Positions 1 through 8,978 of a stretch of DNA of 64,000 nt are shown here, one piece after another. The DNA is taken from positions 1,302,001 to 1,366,000 of the forward strand of contig NZ_CP080598.1 of the NCBI RefSeq assembly GCF_019598945.1, given 5' to 3'. Both the position numbers and the translations under genes were made by a program. This DNA is from Sphaerospermopsis torques-reginae ITEP-024 (lineage in GTDB: Bacteria; Cyanobacteriota; Cyanobacteriia; Cyanobacteriales; Nostocaceae). Below the pieces are notes generated by a model. The model was not told the origin of the DNA and did no database searches. It worked only from the letters and a program-made list of their open reading frames with translations. Every line of letters begins with the position of its first letter. Position 1 is the stretch's first letter.

Positions 1-244
1 AGAGTTTATTTGATTTACTAAAATTCTAGCTGAATATATATCTATATAAATCAATATAACCTAGTAAATTCAGGTAAATATTGCCCTGTTCATTAAATAG
101 GTAAATTTTATGTCAACAGATAAAAAAGCTCAAAACTATCCAGAAAACATAGACAACCAATTGTATATAAATTAATCTACAGGGTGTTTGAATAACTACC
201 AAATTTAACGCCGTGCTAAACAATATCACTGAAAAATTTGAGCG

Positions 245-2011
245 ATGAATAGTTTATTTGGTAATTTTTTCAGCAGCTTGAAAAAAAAATCCTTATTGCT
301 GGTGCTGTCAATTTTGCTGCCGACATTTGGAATAAGTAATTCTGTGATGGCAGCCGAGAAAATTTATGTTTCTTATTCTGTCCTAGAAATTACCATTCCT
401 GTGATGAGTTTAGAAACCTATACAAAAACGGGAATAATTGATGATAAATTAGCGGTTTATCAACAATATATTTCATCTGATAAACTGCAAGAATTACGCC
501 AAATTTTACTCAGGAATGTCAAAATTACTCCCGCAGTTGCATCACAATTTCTCCACACACAGCAAGGTGAATTTATAGTGCAACGTTTGGCTAAACTAAT
601 TACATCTAAATCTCCTGAAAATGAATCAGAAATTGAGGATTTACGTACTGCAATTATTTCAGCATCTGGGCAACCAGAAGGATTAACGTTATTAAATTTA
701 TTACGAAATTATCCTAGTAGTAGTATTCGTCTTAACTTGGCTGATAGCTTGGAAATAGCTGCTGAAATAGAAAATATAATTAATGAAACTCAGCAAGCGA
801 TCGCCATACTTCAACAACAATCAAAAATAGAAGCTGCTACTATCCCCAAGAAAAATTTATCCTTCTTAGCGAATTTACAAAATCCTGGTATTTTTACATT
901 TAAAAAATCTACGCTGGAATTTTTTGATCTCACCAGAGAACGACATTTATTAACGGATATTTATATTCCCAATCTTCAAAATACCACACCAGTAATTGTG
1001 ATTTCTCACGGATTGGGTTTAGATAGCAGTAACTTTCGTTATTTAGCCAAACACTTAGCATCTCATGGATTTTCCGTTGTCGTCCCTAATCATCCTCATC
1101 TATTTTTCAACAATAGAAATAAGAGGAAATTACAAGAAGCAAATGAATTTATCAATAGACCTTTAGATATAAAATATATATTAGATCAACTAGAAAAAAC
1201 TAACCAGTCTGATGGTGAATTTAAAGGTAAATTAAATCTGCAACAAGTGGGAATATTTGGTCAGTCTTTTGGTGGTTATACTGCATTAGCTTTAGCCGGG
1301 GCAAAAATCAATTTTCAACAACTACAACAAGATTGTCAACCAGATGCGCTACAAGATACCTGGAATATGTCTTTATTGTTGCAATGTCGCGCTTTGGAAT
1401 TGCAAAATAAATCTACACAACAAGAGAATATTAATTTACGAGATCAGAGAATAAAAGCCGCGATAGCTGTTAACCCCATCACCAGTTCTATATTTGGTGA
1501 ATCTGGTTTAAATCAAATGCAAACTCCTGTGATGTTTATTGGTAGCAGTGAAGATACTGTAGCACCAGCTTTATATGAACAAATCCTACCTTTTTCTTGG
1601 TTAACTAATCCCCACAAATATCTTGTTATGCTTGTTGGTGCAACTCATTTTTCTAGCATTGGTAATAGTAACCCTGGAAGTCAACAAATAGCATTACCCC
1701 CAGACATGGTTGGTAATGCTTCTCAAGCGCGTGCTTACATCAATTCTTTAAGTTTGCCTTTTTTCCAAACTTTTGTATATCAAAAACCACAATATCTTCC
1801 CTACCTCAACGCTGGTTATGCTCAAACTATTTCCAGTCAATCTTTAGGTTTGAATCTCGTAAAATATCTGAAAAGTCCACAGTTAGCACCAATATTAGAG
1901 CATAATAATCAACCAGCTATACCCAAAAAAAAACTCTCTTTAACAATAGTCAGATGGGGATTTTGGATATTAAATATTGGTGTCTCCCTACTACATTTGT
2001 TGATTTTTTAG
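245..2011 (+). CDS. Secreted/anchored alpha/beta hydrolase, DUF1400 family
   Basis: The first ~36 residues form a signal peptide (basic KKK, hydrophobic stretch, cleavage near VMAAE). Residues ~37-180 match the cyanobacterial DUF1400 domain that precedes an alpha/beta-hydrolase fold. The fold has an oxyanion motif SHGLG, the nucleophile elbow G-Q-S-F-G with Ser341, a likely acid Asp437 (GSSEDT) and His468 (GATHFS). The last ~22 residues are hydrophobic and may anchor the protein. It is probably a periplasmic or membrane-attached esterase or lipase; the substrate is unknown. The ATG start is the only one that leaves the signal peptide intact. It is a single gene with AT-rich DNA upstream. Confidence 0.85.
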   Translation: MNSLFGNFFSSLKKKSLLLVLSILLPTFGISNSVMAAEKIYVSYSVLEITIPVMSLETYTKTGIIDDKLAVYQQYISSDKLQELRQILLRNVKITPAVASQFLHTQQGEFIVQRLAKLITSKSPENESEIEDLRTAIISASGQPEGLTLLNLLRNYPSSSIRLNLADSLEIAAEIENIINETQQAIAILQQQSKIEAATIPKKNLSFLANLQNPGIFTFKKSTLEFFDLTRERHLLTDIYIPNLQNTTPVIVISHGLGLDSSNFRYLAKHLASHGFSVVVPNHPHLFFNNRNKRKLQEANEFINRPLDIKYILDQLEKTNQSDGEFKGKLNLQQVGIFGQSFGGYTALALAGAKINFQQLQQDCQPDALQDTWNMSLLLQCRALELQNKSTQQENINLRDQRIKAAIAVNPITSSIFGESGLNQMQTPVMFIGSSEDTVAPALYEQILPFSWLTNPHKYLVMLVGATHFSSIGNSNPGSQQIALPPDMVGNASQARAYINSLSLPFFQTFVYQKPQYLPYLNAGYAQTISSQSLGLNLVKYLKSPQLAPILEHNNQPAIPKKKLSLTIVRWGFWILNIGVSLLHLLIF

Positions 2012-2133
2012 TGATGTTGTTTGTTTAACTCTTGATTCCTACACTGTAATTAAATAGAAAATGCTATATAATTAATTACGTTCGCGCCAGCGTTCCGTAG
2101 GCTCTATTTCTAATTAACAATTACGAATTATTT
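2012..2133. repeat. Short intergenic gap with a small GC-rich dispersed repeat
   Basis: Around 2080-2104 a short GC-rich block (TTCGCGCCAGCGTTCCGTAG) stands out from AT-rich surroundings and resembles the 20-27 bp small dispersed repeats known from Nostoc. It lies just upstream of truB. Confidence 0.3.
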
Positions 2134-3012
2134 GTGCAGGGTTTTATCAATTTAAACAAACCTTATGACTGGACCTCCCATGACTGCGTAGCACGAGTCA
2201 GAAAACTGTTGCGTTTAAAACGAGTGGGACACGCAGGAACTTTAGATCCAGCAGCTACAGGAGTTTTACCCATCGCTTTGGGTAAAGCCACCAGATTATT
2301 ACAATATTTACCCGGTGAAAAAGCTTATAAAGCCACTGTCCGCTTTGGTCTGCGTACTACTACTGATGATTTGCAAGGGGAAGTTATCACCTCTCAACCT
2401 TGTCCTGGCTTAAATTTAACCGCCATAGAAACCGAAATACCCCAATTTATCGGTCAAATTGAGCAAATTCCCCCTAGTTATAGCGCTATTCAAGTAGAAG
2501 GTAAACGCCTGTATGATTTAGCACGTCAAGGGGAAATTGTACAAGCACCAGTGAGAACGGTAGAAGTATTAAAAATAGAGATTTTAGACTGGCGTAATAG
2601 TGATTTCCCGGAATTGGATCTGGCGATCGCCTGTGGTGCAGGAACATATATTAGAGCGATCGCCCGTGACTTAGGCATAATTTTAAACACAGGTGCAACC
2701 CTCGCCGCCTTAACCAGAACCGAAAGCAGCGGATTTTACTTACAAGATAGTCTTACCTTAACAGACTTAGAAACCCAACTGCAAACCGGCACATTTCAAA
2801 CCATCCCCTCAGATGCAGCATTACAACAACTATCACCCGTAAACCTACCAGACACATTAGCCAAAAAATGGTGTCAAGGTCAAAAAGTTCCTGTAAATCT
2901 TGACGTTTCAGATTTAGTCAGAGTTTATGAACAAGAAAACCGCTTTTTAGGAGTTGGAAAAATCCAAGATCAAATATTAATACCCCAAATGGTTTTTGAA
3001 CCGATTTCCTAA
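2134..3012 (+). CDS. truB: tRNA pseudouridine(55) synthase TruB
   Basis: Converts U55 of the T-arm of tRNAs to pseudouridine. The N-terminus reads [15 protein letters not shown], followed by the TruB catalytic motif [12 protein letters not shown]; Asp38 is the expected catalytic aspartate. Further family motifs are YKATVRFG, the [19 protein letters not shown] block (~residues 113-132) and [14 protein letters not shown] (~residues 168-181). Length 292 aa is normal for bacterial TruB. The start is GTG, chosen because the family begins just before GFINLNKP; no good Shine-Dalgarno is visible. It appears to be monocistronic. Confidence 0.97.
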   Translation: MQGFINLNKPYDWTSHDCVARVRKLLRLKRVGHAGTLDPAATGVLPIALGKATRLLQYLPGEKAYKATVRFGLRTTTDDLQGEVITSQPCPGLNLTAIETEIPQFIGQIEQIPPSYSAIQVEGKRLYDLARQGEIVQAPVRTVEVLKIEILDWRNSDFPELDLAIACGAGTYIRAIARDLGIILNTGATLAALTRTESSGFYLQDSLTLTDLETQLQTGTFQTIPSDAALQQLSPVNLPDTLAKKWCQGQKVPVNLDVSDLVRVYEQENRFLGVGKIQDQILIPQMVFEPIS

Positions 3013-3056
3013 CAGCTATCAGCCATCAGCAAAATCTGAAAACCAGCCATAAAAAA

Positions 3057-3353
3057 TTATTCCCAAGTTGCCACATCCCGTAAAATACTGGGAATCTCAC
3101 CTTGGGATAAAGGAAACTCTAAAATCGTTTCTCTATATCCCAAATATCCCGACTCAGTAAAAGACATTAACATTCTTGCTAAAGCTAACCATACCTCAGA
3201 TTCATATTCCCAATCTTTATCACGTCTAGCACGACCAGCAATAGAACGTAACGCCCAAAAATAAGAATTTCTCACCACAGAACCACCTTTTTTAAATTCC
3301 GGTACATCCTCATGGTGAATAAATAAAACATTATTTTCAATTCTTGCTCTCAT
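3057..3353 (-). CDS. Conserved-type small hypothetical protein
   Basis: A 98-residue soluble protein rich in charged and aromatic residues (ends DVATWE), with no membrane segment, signal peptide or motif I recognise. It converges on truB with a 44-bp gap. A TTTTAGA heptamer repeat lies directly upstream of its start, in the position of its promoter. The open frame, ATG start and even amino-acid use suggest a real gene; the function is unknown. Confidence 0.55.
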   Translation of the reverse strand: MRARIENNVLFIHHEDVPEFKKGGSVVRNSYFWALRSIAGRARRDKDWEYESEVWLALARMLMSFTESGYLGYRETILEFPLSQGEIPSILRDVATWE

Positions 3354-3357
3354 AATA

Positions 3358-3404
3358 ATTTTAGATTTTAGATTTTAGATTTTAGATTTTAGATTTTAGA
3401 TTTT
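3358..3404. repeat. STRR, heptamer TTTTAGA, about six copies
   Basis: A perfect 7-bp tandem repeat, the STRR class typical of heterocystous cyanobacteria. The same heptamer recurs near 25833. Confidence 0.9.
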
Positions 3405-3465
3405 GTAAGCATTCAGCCGTCAGCCATCAGCCATCAGCTATATATTGTAAATTGAATATTTACAT

Positions 3466-3776
3466 AGAGTTTGCTGAAAAAATGCAAAACCCAGATAGAT
3501 CAAAAGTCAATACTGTTCGGTTAAGGATTTTTGTAGGTTGGGTTGAGGAACGAAACCCAACATTTACAAGGGTTTGTTGGGTTTCCACACGGTAAACCCA
3601 ACCTACGTTATTTCGTTGTTTTGGGCTTAACCGAAAAGTATTGGATCAGAAGTTAGAGGTTGATAAACAGAAAAGTAAGTGCAAAGATATAGGGTATTGT
3701 GCCTCAAAAACCTTGCACTTTGTTGGGTTTGAGAGATGGAAAAGAAATTTTGACATCTCCTCCTGACTCCTGACTC
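3466..3776 (-). mobile_element. MITE-like repeat family A, copy D (interrupted, one end missing)
   Basis: Read on the minus strand it matches the copy at 26609-26937: a GGAGTCA-rich start, then the shared blocks CATCTCTCAAACCCAACA, TTTTTGAGGCACA, CTATATCTTTGCAC and ATCTGGGTTTTG, ending in TTTTTTCAGCAAACTCT. The terminal ~30 bp at its beginning are absent where the receptor gene ends. A second element (3507-3644) is inserted into it. Confidence 0.75.
3507..3644. mobile_element. Nested 138-bp hairpin MITE with 8-bp target duplication
   Basis: The ends 3507-3525 and 3626-3644 are 19-bp inverted repeats with two mismatches. Inside lie two more inverted pairs: GTAGGTTGGGTT (3533-3544) with AACCCAACCTAC (3595-3606), and GAAACCCAAC with GTTGGGTTTC, so the whole strand folds into one long hairpin. 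It is flanked by ATCAAAAG (3499-3506) and ATCAGAAG (3645-3652), an 8-bp duplication with one change. No coding capacity. Confidence 0.75.
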
Positions 3777-5879
3777 CTAAATATTAGAAGTTAACCCCAA
3801 ACGAAAAGTAAAACCAGGACTATAGATACGATTCACCTTTTCATATTGTTCACCCAACAAATTTTCCAAGTAAAAAGTCAATCCTAAATTTTGACTCACA
3901 GGAATACGACCACTCAAATCTAAATTCACAAAAGAAGGTGAAAAATCTGTATTTTTCTCACCAGCAGCAGTATTAGTAAAAATAGAACGACGAGTACCAC
4001 TATTATAAGTCAGATACAAATTAGCTTGCCATCCATTCTTTTGATAACCAATACCAGCTTGCAGCAAAGAATAAGGAATCAAACCTAATTGTAAACCTTT
4101 TTCTGTTCCCGTTTTAATTTCGGCATCTGTATAAGTGTAGTTGATAAAAGTAGACCAATCACGAGCTAATTTTAATTGCAAAGCAGCTTCTAAACCATTA
4201 GTATCTACTAAACCTACATTTGTCCATGTTCTAGTACGATTGTCAATAGCCAAACGATTATCCAAACTACTACCAAAATAAGTCAACTGCGCCAGCAAAT
4301 TACTAGATAAATTAAAATCAACTCCCGCAGTCCAAGTAGAACCAGTTTCCGGTTTTAAATTTGGGTTTGGATTCCAATTATGAACAGTGTCAAAAACATA
4401 TAATTGATCTAAACCAGGATTACGTCGCGCCCCTGCCCAACTTCCACGCACAGCAACTACAGAATTAATTCCATAACGGAAACCAACACTGGGATTTAAA
4501 TAACTGTCAAACTGACTATCAAAGCTTTGTCTTAAACCCAAATCAATCAGAACATCATCACTAATTTTCCAAGTATTCACAGCAAACAAAGCCGTATTTA
4601 AAACACTTCTATCTTCCTTTTCATTTTCAACGGCAAGAGGACCTGTACTCACAACATCGCCCATTAAATCAGTATTTTTTAAATCTAAACCCCAACGTAA
4701 TTGATTATTCGCGCTCAGTTTCCACTCATGATCTACCCTAGCAGTAATTTGTTTAGTATCTAAAATTCCCGTGCGGTAAACTGTTCCTCCTGTTCCCGGT
4801 CCATAGGTACTAAAGTAATTTTGGTTATAACCGATAGTAGTTGTCAGATTTGAATCGTTATCCTTACCCAGTCTAGTTTTCCAAGATAAACCAACATTTA
4901 AACTATCATGGTCTAATCTATCTCTTTGCAAAGGAAAACCAAAATAAATTAAACCCCGACGACTGCTAAGAGCAGTAACATCTAAATTCAGAGAATTTTT
5001 AGCATCTAAATCTAAACCAATACTACCAAAATAGGTACTCGTGGCAGTATCAGCATTAAATAAATAACCATCAGCAGGATTACGATTTGCTGCACCCACA
5101 GGAACAGGATAACGGTTATCTATAAAAAATCTTTCAAAGCTAAAATTGTATTTGACTTTATTAGTTGAACCAGCGTAAGTTATCTGTTGATTATTTAAAT
5201 TTAAAGATCCAAATTCTGCACTACCAGTTAATTTTGGTTTACTAAAACCTTCTTTGGTGATAATATTCACAATTCCACCAAAAGCCGAAGAACCATATAA
5301 AGATGAAGCCGCACCGCTATATAATTCTACTCTTTCAATCGCCTCCACAGGAATACTATTTAAGTCAGTTCCACCATGATAAGTGCTGATATCATTATTA
5401 AATGGTCTGCCATTAATTAAGAATACAGATTGATTAATAGAAGCACCACGATAATATGTTCCTGTGTGAATATCTGCTCCATGTCCCACATTATTAATAG
5501 CAAAACCAGGCATTCTTTTTAAGACATCTGCAACGCTGGTAGATCCTTGTTTTGCGATTTCTTCTTTTTCAATTACATGAGTTGGTGTAGATTCGGGTAA
5601 AGCGTCTTTTTCTCCTATTGCTTCAATGGAAATATCAGCTTCATCTGCATCATTGGTAGGATTTAAATCTTCTTCTATTTCTGTTTCTTCTTTAACTTCA
5701 GTTTTCGCAGGTTGTTGAGTTAATAGATTCGCATTTGTGGCAGGTAGTTGAATTTCATTTAAACTAGGAATATCTGAATTTACTACCTGATCTTTAGTTT
5801 TATTATTATTAGCGACAGCAGGAAAAGCTACCAGTAAAGTCAGTAAAAAAACTGGCAGAAAAGCAAAATTGTTATTCAT
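3777..5879 (-). CDS. TonB-dependent outer-membrane receptor
   Basis: Takes up a scarce ligand (iron chelate, cobalamin or similar) across the outer membrane using TonB energy. Residues 1-23 are a signal peptide. A low-complexity acidic linker (~25-90) is followed by a plug domain (~95-210) with THVIEKEEIAKQG, VADVLKRMPGF, a YYRGASINQ block, INGRPFND-type sequence and the VERVELYSGAASSLYGS-type motif. The remainder is a 22-strand-type beta barrel ending in a strand near residue 700. There is no FecA-type signalling domain. The gene for its TonB partner lies 108 bp upstream on the same strand, so the two are probably co-transcribed. The ligand cannot be told from sequence. Confidence 0.93.
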   Translation of the reverse strand: MNNNFAFLPVFLLTLLVAFPAVANNNKTKDQVVNSDIPSLNEIQLPATNANLLTQQPAKTEVKEETEIEEDLNPTNDADEADISIEAIGEKDALPESTPTHVIEKEEIAKQGSTSVADVLKRMPGFAINNVGHGADIHTGTYYRGASINQSVFLINGRPFNNDISTYHGGTDLNSIPVEAIERVELYSGAASSLYGSSAFGGIVNIITKEGFSKPKLTGSAEFGSLNLNNQQITYAGSTNKVKYNFSFERFFIDNRYPVPVGAANRNPADGYLFNADTATSTYFGSIGLDLDAKNSLNLDVTALSSRRGLIYFGFPLQRDRLDHDSLNVGLSWKTRLGKDNDSNLTTTIGYNQNYFSTYGPGTGGTVYRTGILDTKQITARVDHEWKLSANNQLRWGLDLKNTDLMGDVVSTGPLAVENEKEDRSVLNTALFAVNTWKISDDVLIDLGLRQSFDSQFDSYLNPSVGFRYGINSVVAVRGSWAGARRNPGLDQLYVFDTVHNWNPNPNLKPETGSTWTAGVDFNLSSNLLAQLTYFGSSLDNRLAIDNRTRTWTNVGLVDTNGLEAALQLKLARDWSTFINYTYTDAEIKTGTEKGLQLGLIPYSLLQAGIGYQKNGWQANLYLTYNSGTRRSIFTNTAAGEKNTDFSPSFVNLDLSGRIPVSQNLGLTFYLENLLGEQYEKVNRIYSPGFTFRLGLTSNI

Positions 5880-5958
5880 CTTTCTTAACTCACACCCGGT
5901 AAAAACAAATGTAAGTATTTTCTCTATTTATATAAAAACTGTCAAAAGACAAGCTGTC

Positions 5959-5989
5959 ATATTTCAGATCACCTAATTTCAGATCACCT
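5959..5989. repeat. Short direct duplication between tonB and the receptor gene
   Basis: The 15-bp unit ATTTCAGATCACCTA occurs twice in tandem next to the tonB stop codon. Confidence 0.7.
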
Positions 5990-7334
5990 AATTATTTTCT
6001 GGATCACTATGAGATTCAGGAGAGGTAGAATCAGGAAGTGTTACTTCCGGGTTTTTACTTTCATTAACCTGATTTTCTGTATCAGATTTAACTGATTCTA
6101 GTGAAGATGTAGATTCTTGAGAATTGGTGATTTTTGGTTTTGGTTGAGAAACTTCTTGCGGTTTTTCTCTTTTTCTGTCTTTAATTTGACGGTGACGCTG
6201 TGATCCTTTGATCGCAAAATTAATTGATGCTCTCACTCCTTGTCTACCACCATCCAAAGGTGTTAATTTCCACTCTTGTACAGCTTCTTGAGCAGCTTCA
6301 TCTAGTTCGCTATCACCACTAGAACGAATTAACCGCACAAAGGTAACATTACCATTATCATCCGTATCAATAGCAACTTCAGTACGACCTTCTATACCCC
6401 GTCGCCTAGCTCTATTTGGGTATTTAATATTACATCTAATACAATCTGCTCTATTTAATTGTGTACCGTTGACAGGACGTGGTTTTGGGGCGATCGCAAT
6501 ATTTCTCTCACCATTTCCAATACCATCTCCAGTACCGCTACCCTCACCATTTCCAGTCCCGTTTTCTGTACCTTTACTTAAACCAGACCGCAAACGATTA
6601 CCTAAATTACTTAAACTATTTTGACTAGATGAAGTAGTAGAAGTATTGTTGGAACTAACACTAACACTGCTAGGAGTGATTAACTTTGGTGCTGGAACAT
6701 TTGAAAGTTTGGTATCTGGTATGACAGTTTGTTCAGGTTGTTCAACTGTGGGTTGAGTGGTTGTTTCAGTTTCTACTTTTTCAGTTATTTTTTCACTTAT
6801 TTTAGCAATAGGTGTAGTGGTTAAACTTGGTTGTGTTGTCGTCGGTTCAGGAATAGTTTTAGCAATAGGTGTAGTGGTTAAACTTGGTTGTGTTATCGTC
6901 GGTTCAGGAATAGTTAGTGTTTGGCGTTGTTTGACAACAAAATTTTGAGTAGTTTTCAGTTGGGGTTGTTTAACTACAGGTTGAATAGCAGCGTTACTCA
7001 CGCTCAAGGTAGTTTTTTCTGGAAGAGAACTTTTAAAATTGTTATTACCACCACTACCACCACTACCACCACTACCACCACTAGCAGAATTTATCTTTGG
7101 TTGAGAGTTTTTTATCTCTTGTGGTTTGGCTATTATTTCCGGTACAGTTTCAATAAATGTGATTTCAATTGGTTCTTCTTGAGTTTGAGAAACTCTTTGT
7201 ATAAATTGGCCAATCCCTAAAGCTAAAACCCCAATATGAAATACTAAAGAAGCGATGAGACTATAAAATAAAAAAGATTTAAGTGCTTTAGCTTCTTTTT
7301 CTCGCTGCTCTACAATTACAATCGAAAAACCCAT
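5988..7334 (-). CDS. TonB family energy transducer
   Basis: Links the inner-membrane proton gradient to outer-membrane receptors. A single membrane segment at ~20-42 follows a short basic cytoplasmic stretch. The long periplasmic region holds a GGS run (86-96), a 19-residue tandem duplication rich in P, T and Q (142-160 and 161-179) and a Gly-rich segment. The C-terminal TonB domain (~295-375) has YPNRARRRGIEG, VAIDTDDNGNV, SSGDSELDEAA and WKLTPLDGG. A charged, probably disordered tail of ~70 residues after the domain is unusual, because TonB normally ends at the domain. Two cysteines (CIRC) lie just before it. It is 108 bp upstream of the receptor. Confidence 0.92.
   Translation of the reverse strand: MGFSIVIVEQREKEAKALKSFLFYSLIASLVFHIGVLALGIGQFIQRVSQTQEEPIEITFIETVPEIIAKPQEIKNSQPKINSASGGSGGSGGSGGNNNFKSSLPEKTTLSVSNAAIQPVVKQPQLKTTQNFVVKQRQTLTIPEPTITQPSLTTTPIAKTIPEPTTTQPSLTTTPIAKISEKITEKVETETTTQPTVEQPEQTVIPDTKLSNVPAPKLITPSSVSVSSNNTSTTSSSQNSLSNLGNRLRSGLSKGTENGTGNGEGSGTGDGIGNGERNIAIAPKPRPVNGTQLNRADCIRCNIKYPNRARRRGIEGRTEVAIDTDDNGNVTFVRLIRSSGDSELDEAAQEAVQEWKLTPLDGGRQGVRASINFAIKGSQRHRQIKDRKREKPQEVSQPKPKITNSQESTSSLESVKSDTENQVNESKNPEVTLPDSTSPESHSDPENN
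6798..6911. repeat. 57-bp tandem duplication within tonB
   Basis: Two consecutive 57-bp units encode IPEPT-TQPSLTTTPIAK twice. The DNA is nearly identical between units, pointing to recent expansion of the periplasm-spanning linker. Confidence 0.85.
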
Positions 7335-7450
7335 ATTTTAATTATTGCTTATGTTTTTATAATTTATTAGTTGTTTCTACTTATCTAATAATTGGATTAA
7401 TTAGCGAGACAAAAAGCCCCGCCAATAATTATTTCAATTCAGAAATAAAC

Positions 7451-7792
7451 TTACCTCTGCCAGCCTTTTTCTGCTTGTTCCAACACATAAGCAGCTACAT
7501 TGTTAATTTGCTCAGGTTTTAACCGACCTTTGAAAGCTGGCATTGCACCCTTACCATTTGTAACCTGAGCAATAATTTTTTCTGCTGAGTACATACCATT
7601 CGCTTCTAAAGCTTCTTTGAACAAGCTCTTGCTAGGTCCTGCAACTACATTCTTACCACCCAAATGACAAGCATTACAATTAGCTGCAAATACTGCTTTT
7701 CCAGCCGCAGCATCAGCCGCTAAAGCGGGGCTACTGAAGGCAAAAGTGAAGATAGTAATGCCTAACAGTAATACGGAAATAATCTTTTTCAT
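7451..7792 (-). CDS. petJ: Cytochrome c6 (PetJ)
   Basis: A soluble lumenal electron carrier between cytochrome b6f and photosystem I or terminal oxidase, able to replace plastocyanin. The signal peptide ends at ALA-A (residues ~1-25). The heme-binding motif is C39-N-A-C-H43 and the axial ligand Met84 lies in GAMPAF. The mature length of ~88 residues is typical. It ends with KGWQR, as cytochromes c6 do. A second copy lies 350 bp upstream on the same strand with a nearly identical signal peptide. Confidence 0.94.
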   Translation of the reverse strand: MKKIISVLLLGITIFTFAFSSPALAADAAAGKAVFAANCNACHLGGKNVVAGPSKSLFKEALEANGMYSAEKIIAQVTNGKGAMPAFKGRLKPEQINNVAAYVLEQAEKGWQR

Positions 7793-8061
7793 CTCGTGTT
7801 CTCTCTACAACAATCGTTGAGTTGGTGCAATATGCTCCATAATTTTCTTTGGATTCTGTTGTATGAGTCAAACGACAAGCTGTAAAACTTAGAGGGAATT
7901 TTGGCAAAATTGAGATTAATTTCTTTTCATATCAAGGGTTTGGGAAAGATGTAAATTTATGTAAAGGTCAGCATTCAGGATTCAAAAGTCAGAATTTTTG
8001 AGGAATCATATAGATGAATAAACACTGATTCTGATTCATAATTTTTGAATTATCAAGCATT

Positions 8062-8089
8062 ATTCCCAACTGCCAAAACAGTTGGGAAT
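8062..8089. terminator. Perfect 11-bp hairpin between the two cytochrome genes
   Basis: ATTCCCAACTG (8062-8072) pairs with CAGTTGGGAAT (8079-8089) around a 6-nt loop. The adjacent T-rich tract is on the plus-strand side, so for the upstream cytochrome gene (minus strand) it is at best a hairpin without a downstream U-run. It could also be mRNA-processing or protective structure. Confidence 0.45.
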
Positions 8090-8142
8090 CTTTTGTCTTA
8101 CCCTTTCAGGTATAACTATTATTAACTTACTGACAAACCTAT

Positions 8143-8475
8143 TTACCAGCCAGCTTCCGCTTTTTCCATGACGTAAGCAGCTACATTGGCAATATCATCA
8201 GCTGACAAATTATTTTTGAAAGCTGGCATAGCATTTTTACCGTTTGTAACTTGAGCAATAATAGCAGATTCGGAGTAAATATTGTACTCTTCTAAATCTG
8301 CCTTACTCAAACTTTTAGCAGCATTAACTAAATTTTTACCACCTGCATGACAAGAAGCACAATTAGCTGTAAATATTTTTTCTCCAGCAACAGTGTCAGC
8401 AGCGAAAGCAGGATTAATGAAGGCAAAAGTGAAGATAGTGATGCCTAATAGTAATACAGAAATAATCTTTTTCAT
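8143..8475 (-). CDS. petJ: Cytochrome c6-like protein, second tandem copy
   Basis: Same architecture as the copy downstream: signal peptide ending FAA, heme motif C39-A-S-C-H43 and Met83 in NAMPAF; ends EAGW. The first 19 residues of the precursor are identical to the neighbouring copy while the mature parts differ at many positions. This fits tandem duplication with gene conversion or strong constraint at the 5' end. The sequence lacks the Pro-Ser (GPS) segment seen in the other copy and carries more acidic residues, which would alter docking charge. It is probably a functional c6 or c6-like isoform. Confidence 0.88.
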   Translation of the reverse strand: MKKIISVLLLGITIFTFAFINPAFAADTVAGEKIFTANCASCHAGGKNLVNAAKSLSKADLEEYNIYSESAIIAQVTNGKNAMPAFKNNLSADDIANVAAYVMEKAEAGW

Positions 8476-8978
8476 TTTGTGTTCTCTCTACAACGATTGC
8501 TGATGAGGAGGTACTTGCTCCATCATTCTCTTGTTATTGTCTTTTATAAATCCAAAGAATAACTGTAAAAATTGAACTAAATTATTGAGCATAATAGATG
8601 TAAGACTTATGATTGCAATGGTTGGGAATATATATTAATTTATATTAAACATAAATTTAATTAGCCAAAAAATCATTTTTTAACTAAAAATTAAAAATTC
8701 ATATCTAAAAAATGCTAACATTAATGCTAATAATTAGGTTTTTACTGACGGAAATCGACTGATCCAGGCTGAATGCTTAGGTGAAAAGATGGGGAGCATC
8801 CCAAATGTGTAAGTTGATTTTTTGTGCGAGGTAAAGACGTGAAATGAACGAACCACGTACACCGGAGGTGTTCCCTAAGGGTATAGGACACGAAGGACAC
8901 GAAGGGAAGAAGGAAGAAGAGAGTTTTTGGTGTTGCTGCGGTTATTTTTTCTTGTATTGGGATGCTCCCAAAAGATGT
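8476..8978. other. Gene-free stretch holding one repeat element
   Basis: Apart from the inverted-repeat element at 8792-8969 I see only AT-rich sequence, which includes the upstream region of the cytochrome gene. Confidence 0.6.
8792..8969 (+). mobile_element. MITE-like repeat family B, copy 1 (178 bp)
   Basis: Terminal inverted repeats GGGAGCATCCCAA (8792-8804) and TTGGGATGCTCCC (8957-8969) are perfect. The interior matches the reverse complement of 20465-20618 at both ends (CCCAAATGTGTAAGTT and AGAGAGTTTTT blocks). It is ~24 bp longer than that copy because of extra sequence around 8850-8880. Confidence 0.75.

Noticed and set aside
6921-7220. Plus-strand open frames opposite tonB (Thr-rich)
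   Set aside because: Shadow of the GGS-repeat region of tonB; no start context or plausible protein.
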